Positions 21,741 to 29,849 of a DNA stretch of 64,000 nt are shown one piece after another (the first letter of the stretch is position 1; each line of letters opens with the position of its first letter). The notes beneath the pieces are model-generated. The model had not been told where the DNA came from. It ran no database searches and saw only the letters and a list, made by a program, of their open reading frames with translations. The position numbers were made by a program, and so were the translations under genes. This DNA comes from JAOUJD01 sp963726405 (GTDB taxonomy: Bacteria; Pseudomonadota; Gammaproteobacteria; Burkholderiales; Burkholderiaceae_F). Location: contig CAVSCF010000006.1 of assembly GCA_963726405.1 (NCBI GenBank), forward strand, positions 124,001 through 188,000. Direction: 5' to 3'.

Positions 21741-21890
21741 ATGAACACCGACTACCGCAACTCACCACAGCTGAACCAGGAAGAGAAGCTGCTCGTGCGC
21801 ACGATGCAGCGCGTGCGTGCCGGCGCAGGAGTGGTGGTGCTCCTCGTCCTCGTCGCAGGCGCCCTTTTCGGCCCTGGCGAACGGACTTCG
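21741..21890 (+). pseudogene. Truncated small membrane protein gene (5' stump)
   Basis: A plausible start (ATG 21741 with GGAG 8 nt upstream) opens a frame encoding a hydrophilic N-terminus and one membrane helix (GVVVLLVLVAGALFG). After about residue 45 the frame becomes the antisense of a response-regulator stump and then of creC, so the native C-terminus seems lost. The frame runs on without a stop to 22211. It may still make a short membrane peptide. Family not recognised. Confidence 0.4.
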
Positions 21891-21968
21891 GATCGCCACC
21901 CGGACCATCTCGTGATCATCGGCGAGCAGCAGTCGCAGGATGGAGTGGGTCTTCGAGGCGTGATTCAT
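21885..21968 (-). pseudogene. Truncated NarL/FixJ-type response regulator gene (5' stump)
   Basis: From ATG 21968 the minus strand encodes the first beta-strand of a receiver domain, ILRLLLADDHEMVRVAIRS, with the paired acidic residues DD. After about 28 residues similarity stops and the sequence becomes the antisense of the plus-strand stump. No phosphoacceptor region or HTH remains. The two stumps meet head to head, as expected after a deletion that joined two convergent genes. Confidence 0.5.
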
Positions 21969-22022
21969 TTCCCCAGCGTAGGCATCCCACCGGAGACAGA
22001 CCACGGAGCATTCGGCGCGCCG

Positions 22023-22040
22023 GGCGTGAATATTCACGCC
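22023..22040. promoter_or_regulatory. 18-bp perfect palindrome upstream of the response-regulator stump
   Basis: GGCGTGAATATTCACGCC is a perfect inverted repeat. It contains GTGAA and TTCAC, the cre-tag half-site, but inverted rather than in tandem. It lies between the creC stop (22061) and the stump start (21968). It could be an operator of the broken regulator or a weak terminator after creC; there is no T-run. Confidence 0.45.
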
Positions 22041-22060
22041 ACGCCTTCGGGGAGGAGGGC

Positions 22061-23488
22061 TCAGCCGCGCGGGATCGAAAACGTGGCGACGGCGCCGCCG
22101 TCGGGGTGGTTGGCCAGCCGTGCCGAGCCACCGTGCAATTGCGCCACCTCCCGCACGAAAGCCAGTCCCAGTCCGGTGCCTTTGCGTCCTCCCGGGCGTG
22201 CCGTCGAATAGAACTTCTCGAACAGGCGGTCGGCGGCATAGTCCGGGATGCCGGGGCCATGATCCCGCACGGTGATGTCGACGCGACCGCGCACGGGATG
22301 CGCGTCGACGGTCACGGCCGACTCCGCAGGTGCAAAGTCGATCGCGTTCAGCACGAGGTTCGACAGCGCGCGCTGCAGCAGGAAGGGATCGCCGCTGATC
22401 ACGAGGGACGGATCGACGTCGATGAAGAGTTCGACGTTCCGGCGGGCGGCGACCGTCGCCAGTTCGTCGCGAACCGCGTCCGCCATCCTGGCGGCCGACA
22501 CTGGCTCGCGCTGGGCCAGCACGGCCCGTCGCTCGAGGCTCGACAGTTCGAGCATGCGGTCGACGAGGTCCTGCGCCCGCGCCACCTGCTCCTCGATATT
22601 GCGGGTGAAGCGAACGCGTGCGTCCTCCGGCACGGGCTCGCGCAGCAGCTCGGCCGCGCCGCGTATCGCGGCCAGCGGGCTCTTGATCTCGTGGGTCAGC
22701 GTGGCGACGTACTCGTCCACGTAACTCTTGCCGGCGAGTGCGTCGCGCATGTCGTTGAAGGCCACGCGGAAGGGATTCAGCACGCGGCCGGCGCCGCCGG
22801 GTTGCGTTCGGAGCGCGCGCCAGAGGTCGGTGACCAGTCCGAACGGACGCACGAGCCAGACGGTGACCATCAGCAGCAGCAGGGCAAAGGCGGCCACCGC
22901 AATTGCGCCGGCGATGAACAGCTTCTGCCGTGCATTCGCGATGAACGGGGAGAACGCCGATACCGGCTTGCCGACGCTCACGACGCCGACGATCGCCTCC
23001 TCGGCATCCGGGCCGGAACGCTCGCGAATCGCCGCGCCGACGTACATCACCGCCGACGCGGGGTCGTCTGGGTCCGCGAGCGTGGTGCGCGCCCCGTACT
23101 GACCGGCCAGCGTGAGGTTCACGTCGCGCCAGCCCCGGTAGTCCTTGCCGTTGTCGCGGCCGGCCGAGTCGTACAGCACGGTGCCCTGGCTGTCGGTCAC
23201 GTAGACGTGCAGCACCACCGCCTTCTTCTGGATCTGGAAGATCTGCGCGTCCAGCGGCCGCGTGCCCAGGTGGGCCAGCGTGCGCTCGAGTTCCTCGGTC
23301 TGGATGATTCCCGCGTACGCCTGCCTCTCGAGCAAGGTCGCCAGCAGGTTGGCGGTGTCGACCAGCGACTCTTCGGCCGACTCCCGGTAGCGCGGGTCGA
23401 TGTCGAGGCTGACGCGGTACAGCAGCAGCACGGCGGCCGCGATGTAGACGACGACGATGCCTGCGAACAGCCGCGACCGGCGGCTCAT
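22061..23488 (-). CDS. creC: Sensor histidine kinase, CreC type
   Basis: This 475-residue membrane sensor kinase has an N-terminal helix (about residues 7-24) and a periplasmic sensor. The sensor carries the CreC-like signature VLHVYVTDSQGTVLYDS ... GKDYRGWRDVNLTLAG ... GARTTL. A second helix (about 190-212), a HAMP-like stretch, and a HisKA motif TLTHEIKSPLAAIRGAAE with the phosphoacceptor His near 265 follow. The ATPase has DHGPGIPD and GGRKGTGLGLAF. It is transcribed after the response regulator with a 19-nt gap. No creD is nearby; the adjacent target operon is the exosortase locus. Confidence 0.88.
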   Translation of the reverse strand: MSRRSRLFAGIVVVYIAAAVLLLYRVSLDIDPRYRESAEESLVDTANLLATLLERQAYAGIIQTEELERTLAHLGTRPLDAQIFQIQKKAVVLHVYVTDSQGTVLYDSAGRDNGKDYRGWRDVNLTLAGQYGARTTLADPDDPASAVMYVGAAIRERSGPDAEEAIVGVVSVGKPVSAFSPFIANARQKLFIAGAIAVAAFALLLLMVTVWLVRPFGLVTDLWRALRTQPGGAGRVLNPFRVAFNDMRDALAGKSYVDEYVATLTHEIKSPLAAIRGAAELLREPVPEDARVRFTRNIEEQVARAQDLVDRMLELSSLERRAVLAQREPVSAARMADAVRDELATVAARRNVELFIDVDPSLVISGDPFLLQRALSNLVLNAIDFAPAESAVTVDAHPVRGRVDITVRDHGPGIPDYAADRLFEKFYSTARPGGRKGTGLGLAFVREVAQLHGGSARLANHPDGGAVATFSIPRG

Positions 23489-23507
23489 GCGGGCCTGCGC
23501 GCCTCGC

Positions 23508-24203
23508 TCACCCCAGGTCCTCGCTCAGCGAGTAGCCGAGGCCGCGGTGCGTGACGATCGGATCGTCGTCCGGTGCGACGTCGCGGAGCTTGGCGCGCAG
23601 CGTCTTCACGTGCGCATCCACGGTACGGTCGAACGCGGACGCCGGGTCGTCCCATGCGCGCTCCATCAATTCGTCCCGCGAGAAGACGCGGCCCGGGCGC
23701 TCCACCAGCACTTTCAGCAATCGGTACTCGGTGCGCGACAGGTCGAGCGGCTGGCCGCGGAAGCGGATCGCCTTGCGCTCGTCGTCGACCTCGAACGGCC
23801 CGGTTGGCTGGGGCACGGCCGCCACGGCGGATCGCTGCACCCGGCGCAGCACGGTCCGCACGCGCGCCACCAGTTCGCGCGGCGAAAACGGCTTCGCGAT
23901 GTAGTCGTCGGCGCCGAGTTCGAGCCCGACGACCCGGTCGATTTCACTCGACCGCGCGGTCAGGAAGATCGCCGGGAGCCCGCGATCCACCTGCTGCAGT
24001 TGCTTGAACAGTTCGAAGCCGTTCATGTCAGGCAGCCCGACGTCCAGCACCGCGAGAGCGCACGTCCGTGCACGCGCCGCTTCCAGCGCCGCGCCGCCGG
24101 TCGCGCACCAATGCGGTTCGAAGCCGTCCGTCGACAGCGCGTAGACGATCGTGTCGGCAATGGCGGGTTCGTCTTCGACGACGAGGATGCGTGGGTGGGG
24201 CAT
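23508..24203 (-). CDS. creB: Response regulator, CreB type (OmpR family)
   Basis: This 231-residue regulator has a receiver domain (ILVVEDEPAIADTI at residues 6-19, phosphoacceptor Asp in LDVGLPDMNG near 54, Lys in IAKPFSPREL near 105). A winged-helix domain follows (EYRLLKVLVERPGRVFSRDEL; DRTVDAHVKTLRAKL). Pairing with the CreC-type kinase and an exact TTCAC-N6-TTCAC site before the exosortase operon supports the CreB assignment. A regulator of the Pds dedicated-sortase type is a close alternative. Confidence 0.87.
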   Translation of the reverse strand: MPHPRILVVEDEPAIADTIVYALSTDGFEPHWCATGGAALEAARARTCALAVLDVGLPDMNGFELFKQLQQVDRGLPAIFLTARSSEIDRVVGLELGADDYIAKPFSPRELVARVRTVLRRVQRSAVAAVPQPTGPFEVDDERKAIRFRGQPLDLSRTEYRLLKVLVERPGRVFSRDELMERAWDDPASAFDRTVDAHVKTLRAKLRDVAPDDDPIVTHRGLGYSLSEDLG

Positions 24204-24303
24204 GGGCCACGAATGGTAGCGAACGTTCGGCCGCTCCCGGTCGCCCCTACGTCCGCGCCGCCGCGGGTGTCGACGCCGACCGCGCTCGCCGGCGGAACGG
24301 CGA

Positions 24304-25524
24304 TCAGCCCGCTGCGCCGACGAGCGGCAGTGTCGCCTGCGGTTGCGGGACCGCGATGCAGGTCCGGTCGCGGCCCGCCCGCTTCGCCTTCAGCAGTGCG
24401 GCGTCGGCGCGCTGCACGAGTTCATCGCCGGTTTCGTGGCCATTCCACGTCGCGATCCCCGCGGAGAACGTCTGCCTATCGGGCATCACCGACCGCAGTC
24501 GGGAGACCAGAGCCGTCGCCTGGTCGCCGTCGCACGCGGGCAGCACCAACGTGAATTCTTCCCCGCCGTAGCGCGCGAGTATGTCCGTCGGCCGCAACTG
24601 CTTCAGCCATCCGTCGGTCGCGGCGCGCAGCAGCGCGTCGCCCCCCGCGTGTCCGTGCCGGTCGTTGTAGCGCTTGAAGTGATCGAGGTCGATCATGACG
24701 ACCGTCAGTGGTTCGCCCGAGCGCGCCGCCCTCGCGCGCTCATGCGGCAGGGCCTCGTCCAGTCCGCGGCGATTGACGGTGCCCGTAAGCGGGTCCTTCA
24801 GCGCGTTCTGCTCCAGGCGGCTCAGCAGTTCTCGATTGGCATCCAGCGCGCGCAACGTGAGGGAGGACAGGACTGCGGTCAGCACCGCCGTCATCAGGGC
24901 GAAGCCCACGACCGCGGTCCGCGATACGGTGAGGAAGGCTTCTGCACCCCGCGCGGCCTGAGCGGTCCGGGCGCGCGCCATCGCGTTGAGCCGCGGCACG
25001 AGCCGCTCGATCGTAGCCGCCTGCTCCGCAAGCGCCGTCGGCACGGTGCCGGTGACCGGGAGCCGATGTTGCGCTTGCCCGCCGTGGTCTTGAAGCGCTG
25101 ACCGTATCGACGCCGCTACATGACCAAGCTCTCGGATCACGGCACTCTCCTCCGTCGTCGGCTCGAGTTCGCCGACGCGCTGGAGCGCGCTCTGGAGTCG
25201 CGCGACGTCGTCGCGCAGGGTCGTTCCCGCGGAGGACCCTGCCGGTCCGGCTCGCACGATTGCCGCCTGCGCTTCGTGCAGATCAGCGTGAAGCTGTCCG
25301 CCCTCCAGCGCGAGTTCGACGAACGGGTACGCGTGGTCATAGCGCCGATGCACCTCGCGATCGACATCCATCGCACGCACCGCCAACAGGATGCCGCCGC
25401 CGATCACGGCGGCCAGCAGGCCGATCACGAGCGCGCGGGCGGAGCCGCGCTGGAGCGACGGGAAGGGGAGCGTCTGCACGAACTGACCCGAAGCGGCTCC
25501 GGCACCATTGCTGTCGACGCGCAC
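24304..25524 (-). CDS. Membrane-anchored diguanylate cyclase (GGDEF)
   Basis: This enzyme makes cyclic-di-GMP. The 406-residue protein has two membrane helices (about 30-50 and 200-225) flanking a helical periplasmic sensor-like region. A GGDEF domain follows, with the active-site signature RYGGEEF. An inhibitory I-site RPTD lies exactly five residues before it, and the metal-binding DLDHFKRYND is intact. It therefore looks catalytically active and subject to product inhibition. It appears to be a single-gene unit between creB and the DUF1840 gene. Confidence 0.9.
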   Translation of the reverse strand: MRVDSNGAGAASGQFVQTLPFPSLQRGSARALVIGLLAAVIGGGILLAVRAMDVDREVHRRYDHAYPFVELALEGGQLHADLHEAQAAIVRAGPAGSSAGTTLRDDVARLQSALQRVGELEPTTEESAVIRELGHVAASIRSALQDHGGQAQHRLPVTGTVPTALAEQAATIERLVPRLNAMARARTAQAARGAEAFLTVSRTAVVGFALMTAVLTAVLSSLTLRALDANRELLSRLEQNALKDPLTGTVNRRGLDEALPHERARAARSGEPLTVVMIDLDHFKRYNDRHGHAGGDALLRAATDGWLKQLRPTDILARYGGEEFTLVLPACDGDQATALVSRLRSVMPDRQTFSAGIATWNGHETGDELVQRADAALLKAKRAGRDRTCIAVPQPQATLPLVGAAG

Positions 25525-25578
25525 ATTCTAGGCGGGTCGACCAGCGGCGAAGCGATCAGCAGCGAAAGCGGCCGGGTG

Positions 25579-25914
25579 CTAGATCCCCCAGGTCACGTCG
25601 ACCTTCTTCTTCTGCGCTTCCCGCAGCATCTCGATCAGCGGGAAGGCCCGCTGCCCCAGCGTGATGGGAGGCTGCTGCGCGTGGACGTCGCCCTGCTTGT
25701 CGGCGAGGTCGGCCTCTTCCTGCGCGGCCTTCAGTTGCGCCTTTTCCTCGTCGACGGCGGCGACGAGCTTGCGGAGCGCTTCCGGAACCTGCTCGGCGGT
25801 GACGACGCCGCGGGGGGCTTCCTGGCGGCCGAGGATTTCGAAGATGCGGCGTGCCGTCTCCGCAAACATGAAGATTTCGCCGGCGGCCTTGGATCGGAAA
25901 ACGACGAGCGCCAT
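25579..25914 (-). CDS. DUF1840 family protein
   Basis: This 111-residue soluble protein fits the proteobacterial DUF1840 family, with the start MALVVFRSKAAGEIFMF, a central helical charged region, and the C-terminal block PLIEMLREAQKKKVDVTWGI. Function unknown. It is divergent from the bTHX gene. Confidence 0.85.
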   Translation of the reverse strand: MALVVFRSKAAGEIFMFAETARRIFEILGRQEAPRGVVTAEQVPEALRKLVAAVDEEKAQLKAAQEEADLADKQGDVHAQQPPITLGQRAFPLIEMLREAQKKKVDVTWGI

Positions 25915-26059
25915 GGGTCGAAGTACCTAGTCGAGAGGATTTGATTCTAGGCCAGCGGCCGTGAATCGTTGCGGCAGGGCCTGCGCACAGGGTGAAACAG
26001 GTTGCGTCGATATACTGGAGCGAGCAGCATCGCTGATCCAACCGAGCACGAGGAAACAC

Positions 26060-26197
26060 ATGGGCAAGGGCGATAGACGGACGCGTCGCGGCAAGATCTA
26101 CAACGGCAGCCACGGCAAGAAGCGGCCGGGGCGCAAGAAGGCGGACAACGCGGGCCAGCCGTCGAACGTGCCGCCGCGGCCAGGCAGAGGCCGGTAG
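26060..26197 (+). CDS. 30S ribosomal protein bTHX
   Basis: This very small basic protein (45 residues) begins MGKGDRRTRRGKIYNGSHGK, the hallmark of the THX family that sits on top of the 30S head. Lys/Arg/Gly make up most of the chain, and the Pro/Arg-rich tail is variable. AGGA at 26051 precedes ATG 26060. An upstream hexamer TATACT near 26021 could be its -10. It is monocistronic. Confidence 0.85.
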   Translation: MGKGDRRTRRGKIYNGSHGKKRPGRKKADNAGQPSNVPPRPGRGR

Positions 26198-26270
26198 CGG
26201 CGAAATCGCGTCGCATGCGCGCGCCGACGAACAGTTCGCGTTCGTCGGCTTCGCCCATGACGCCCGGGCC

Positions 26271-26831
26271 ATGACCCTTCCGTGGCGTTCGGCGTTCATC
26301 GCTGTAGCGGCGCTGCTGGCGCTCGCCTGCAGTCCTCGCTTCGAATGGCGCGAGGTGCGCACGGACGAGGGCGCGGTCGTGTCGCTGCCCGGGCGCGCGC
26401 AGAGCGTGACGCGCGAACTCGACGTGGCCGGCCAGCGCGTGTCGATGACCATGTGGTCCACCGGCGTGGGTCCCACGATGTTCGCCGTGGGCTCGGCGCA
26501 CCTGCCCGCCGCGCTGACGGCCGAAGCCACGGCACGGGCGCAGGCCATGACCTACTTCCGCGACGGGCTGGTGCGCAACATCGGGGGCACAGTGACGTCG
26601 ACCGGACCGGCGTCGCTGCCGTTGCCGCCGGGGAGCGCTCGCAAGCTGCTTGCCTCCGAGTCCGTCGAGGCGGCCGGCCGGCCGGGCCCGGATGGGCGCA
26701 AGTCGCGGCTTGCCGCGCGGTTCTTCATCGTCGATGATCAGTTCTTTCAGGTCGTCGCGCTTGGCTCCGAAGGCGAGATTCCGCCGGAAGTGCTCGAAAC
26801 CTTCTTCACGTCATTTCGACCGGCACCCTAG
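26271..26831 (+). CDS. Putative lipoprotein, unknown function
   Basis: This 186-residue protein has a clear lipoprotein signal (hydrophobic stretch, lipobox LALAC, Cys20). The mature part is probably a compact alpha/beta domain with strands around WREVRTDEGAVVSLPG and VSMTMWSTGVGPTMFAVG, and a C-terminal FFIVDDQFFQVVALGSEGE. No family is recognised with confidence. It lies 27 nt upstream of the beta-alanine transaminase gene. Confidence 0.72.
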   Translation: MTLPWRSAFIAVAALLALACSPRFEWREVRTDEGAVVSLPGRAQSVTRELDVAGQRVSMTMWSTGVGPTMFAVGSAHLPAALTAEATARAQAMTYFRDGLVRNIGGTVTSTGPASLPLPPGSARKLLASESVEAAGRPGPDGRKSRLAARFFIVDDQFFQVVALGSEGEIPPEVLETFFTSFRPAP

Positions 26832-26858
26832 CCCGGTCGATCGCAAAGGATCCCGCCC

Positions 26859-28208
26859 ATGAAGCTCGAAAATCCGACGACGCAATCCCCCTCCGCCCAC
26901 GCGCTTGCGCTCGAGCACTTCTGGATGCCGTTCACCGCCAACCGGCAGTTCAAGCAGGCGCCGCGGCTGCTCGCCGGCGCGAAGGACATGCACTACACGA
27001 CCTACGACGGGCGCACGATCCTCGACGGAACGGCCGGACTCTGGTGCGTGAACGCGGGGCACTGCCGCGCGCCGATCGTCGAGGCGATCCAGCGGCAGGC
27101 GGCGACGATGGATTTCGCGCCGACCTTCCAGATGGGCCATCCGCTCGTGTTCGAGGCCGCTACCGCGGTTGCGCAGATCACGCCGGAAGGCATGGACCGC
27201 GTGTTCTTCACCAACAGCGGATCGGAGTCGGTCGACACCGCGATGAAGATCGCCCTGGCCTACCACCGCGCGCGCGGCGAACCGAGCCGGCGCCTGATCA
27301 TCGGACGGGAGCGCGGCTATCACGGGGTCAACTTCGGCGGCACCGCGGTGGGTGGTATTCCCGGCAACCGCAAGACCTTCCCGCAGCTGATGGCGATCGT
27401 CGACCACCTGCGCTCGACGCACGACATGGCTCGCAATGCGTGGTCGCGCGGCGTTCCGCCTCACGGTGCGGAGTTCGCCGAGGAACTCGAGCGCCTGGTG
27501 ACGCTGCACGACGCGAGCAATATCGCCGCGGTGATCGTGGAGCCGGTGGCCGGCTCGACCGGCGTGCTGCTGCCGCCGAAAGGCTACCTCGAGCGACTGC
27601 GCGAGATCTGCACGAAGCACGGCATCCTGCTGATCTTCGACGAGGTCATCACCGGGTTCGGCCGGCTCGGCACGCCGTTCGCGGCGGACTTCTTCAAGGT
27701 GCGGCCGGACATGATGACCGTCGCCAAGGCGATCAACAATGCGGCGATCCCGATGGGCGCGGTGATCGTCGACAACCGCATCCACGACGCGATCATCGAA
27801 GCGACGCCGGTCGGCGGCATCGAGTTCATGCACGGCTATACGTACTCGGGCCACCCGATGGCGGCGGCCGCGGTCGTCGCCACACAGAAGCTCTACCAGG
27901 ACGAGCAGACCTTCGCGCACGCGGCCGCCATGGCGCCGTACTTCGAAGACGCGGTCCACAGCCTGCGCGACGCGCCGCACGTGGTGGACGTGCGCAACAT
28001 CGGGCTGGTGGCCGGTATCGAACTCGAACCGCGCGCGGGCGCGCCGGGCAAGCGCGCCTACGAGGGCTTCGTGAAGTGCTTCGAGATGGGGTTGCTGGTG
28101 CGCACCACGGGCGACATCTTCGCGCTGAGCCCCCCGCTCATCATCGAGAAGTCGCACATCGACCAGCTGGTGTCGATGCTGCGCGACGCACTGAAGACCG
28201 TCGACTAG
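26859..28208 (+). CDS. Omega-amino acid/beta-alanine-pyruvate transaminase
   Basis: This class-III PLP aminotransferase moves the amino group of beta-alanine or similar omega-amino acids to pyruvate. In 449 residues it has the N-terminal FWMPFTANRQFK region typical of the subgroup, the PLP-phosphate motif TNSGSESVDTAMK, Asp in LLIFDEVITGFGR, and the Schiff-base Lys in VAKAINNAAIPMGAV. The neighbouring downstream gene, a methylmalonate-semialdehyde dehydrogenase, takes the resulting malonate semialdehyde to acetyl-CoA, which supports beta-alanine as substrate. Confidence 0.9.
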   Translation: MKLENPTTQSPSAHALALEHFWMPFTANRQFKQAPRLLAGAKDMHYTTYDGRTILDGTAGLWCVNAGHCRAPIVEAIQRQAATMDFAPTFQMGHPLVFEAATAVAQITPEGMDRVFFTNSGSESVDTAMKIALAYHRARGEPSRRLIIGRERGYHGVNFGGTAVGGIPGNRKTFPQLMAIVDHLRSTHDMARNAWSRGVPPHGAEFAEELERLVTLHDASNIAAVIVEPVAGSTGVLLPPKGYLERLREICTKHGILLIFDEVITGFGRLGTPFAADFFKVRPDMMTVAKAINNAAIPMGAVIVDNRIHDAIIEATPVGGIEFMHGYTYSGHPMAAAAVVATQKLYQDEQTFAHAAAMAPYFEDAVHSLRDAPHVVDVRNIGLVAGIELEPRAGAPGKRAYEGFVKCFEMGLLVRTTGDIFALSPPLIIEKSHIDQLVSMLRDALKTVD

Positions 28209-28248
28209 CACGAGGCGGCCGGGCTGCCGGCGGAAGTCAGGAGACAGC

Positions 28249-29766
28249 ATGGGCAAGCAGGACACGGGAGTCGCGCAGATCGGTCACTGGATCGGCGGCG
28301 CACGGCACGCGGGCGCGGCGGACCGCACCAGCGAGGTGTTCAACCCGGCCACGGGCGAAGTCAGCGGCGTCGTGCAACTCGGCGGCGCTCCCGTCGTCGA
28401 CGCGGCGGTCCGCGCCGCGGTCGCGGCGTACCCGGCCTGGAGCGAGACCTCCACCCTGAACCGGGCGCGGGTGATGTTCCGGTTCAAGGAACTGCTGGAC
28501 CGGCACCACGACGACCTCGCGCGGATCATCACCCGCGAGCACGGCAAGGTGTTCTCCGATGCGCGCGGCGAAGTGCAGCGCGGGCTGGAAGTTGTCGAGT
28601 TCGCGTGCGGGGCGCCGCAACTGCTGAAGACGCAGTTCTCGGACAACATCGGCGGCGGCATCGACAACTTCTCGCTGCGCCAGCCGCTCGGCGTGGTCGC
28701 CGGCATCACGCCGTTCAACTTTCCCGTGATGGTGCCGATGTGGATGTTTCCGCTCGCGCTCGTCTGCGGCAACACCTTCATCCTCAAGCCGTCCGAGCGC
28801 GACCCGTCGGCGAGCCTGCTGATGGCTGAACTGCTGAAGCAGGCAGGGCTGCCGGACGGCGCGTTCAACGTGGTCCAGGGCGACAAGGCGGCGGTCGACG
28901 CCATCCTGCAGCACGAGGACGTCGCAGCCGTGAGCTTCGTCGGCTCCACGCCCATCGCCGAGTACATCCACAACGAGGGCACGCGACGCGGCAAGCGCGT
29001 GCAGGCGCTCGGCGGTGCCAAGAACCACATGGTGGTGATGCCCGACGCCGACCTCGACCAGGCCGCCGATGCCCTCGTCGGCGCGGGCTACGGTTCGGCC
29101 GGGGAACGCTGCATGGCGATTTCCGTCGCGGTGGCGGTCGGGCACATCGGCGACGAGCTCGTCTCGAAGATCGCCGAGCGCGTGAAGAAGCTGCGCATCA
29201 AGGACGGCATGGAGCCGGATGCCGACATGGGGCCGGTCGTCACCGAAACTCACCGGCAGAAGATCCTGGGTTACATCGAGCAGGGCATCGCCAGCGGCGC
29301 GAAGCTCGTCTGCGACGGCCGCAGCCATCGCGTGCCGGGTCGGGAGAAGGGCTTTTATCTCGGCGCGACGCTGTTCGACCATGCGAAGGCCGACATGTCG
29401 ATCTACCGCGAGGAGATCTTCGGGCCGGTGCTCACCGTCACGCGCGTGCCCGATTTCGCCGCTGCGGTGGACCTCGTCAACAGCCACGAGTTCGGCAACG
29501 GCGTCGCGTGTTTCACGACCGACGGCGGAACCGCGCGCGAATTCGCGCGACGCGTGAAAGTGGGAATGGTCGGCATCAACGTGCCGATCCCGGTGCCCAT
29601 GGCGTTCCACTCGTTCGGCGGCTGGAAGCGATCGCTTTTCGGCGACCACCACGCCTACGGCGAGGAAGCGATGCGCTTCTACACGCGCTACAAATCGGTG
29701 ATGCAGCGATGGCCTGACGCGGCCTCGAGCAAGGGCCCCGAGTTCACGATGCCGGTGAACAAGTGA
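28249..29766 (+). CDS. mmsA: CoA-acylating methylmalonate-semialdehyde dehydrogenase
   Basis: This enzyme oxidises malonate or methylmalonate semialdehyde with CoA and NAD+ to acetyl- or propionyl-CoA. The 505-residue ALDH-fold protein has ITPFNFPVMVPMWMFP near the NAD pocket, FVGSTPIAEYI, and the catalytic Cys in GSAGERCMAISVAVAVG. The C-terminus IPVPMAFHSFGGWKRSLFGD is typical of this CoA-dependent subgroup. A ribosome-binding AGGAGA precedes the ATG. It forms an operon with the upstream transaminase. Confidence 0.93.
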   Translation: MGKQDTGVAQIGHWIGGARHAGAADRTSEVFNPATGEVSGVVQLGGAPVVDAAVRAAVAAYPAWSETSTLNRARVMFRFKELLDRHHDDLARIITREHGKVFSDARGEVQRGLEVVEFACGAPQLLKTQFSDNIGGGIDNFSLRQPLGVVAGITPFNFPVMVPMWMFPLALVCGNTFILKPSERDPSASLLMAELLKQAGLPDGAFNVVQGDKAAVDAILQHEDVAAVSFVGSTPIAEYIHNEGTRRGKRVQALGGAKNHMVVMPDADLDQAADALVGAGYGSAGERCMAISVAVAVGHIGDELVSKIAERVKKLRIKDGMEPDADMGPVVTETHRQKILGYIEQGIASGAKLVCDGRSHRVPGREKGFYLGATLFDHAKADMSIYREEIFGPVLTVTRVPDFAAAVDLVNSHEFGNGVACFTTDGGTAREFARRVKVGMVGINVPIPVPMAFHSFGGWKRSLFGDHHAYGEEAMRFYTRYKSVMQRWPDAASSKGPEFTMPVNK

Positions 29767-29849
29767 TGGCGGCGCGGGCGGGCTGAGACACGCCCCGCCC
29801 GTACACTAGCGTCCGAGTCGGGCGGAAGACCCGATGTCCAGGACGCATC

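Noticed and set aside
29764..29812. GC-rich inverted repeat after mmsA as a terminator
   Set aside because: It can pair but has no T-run, so a Rho-independent terminator is not supported.
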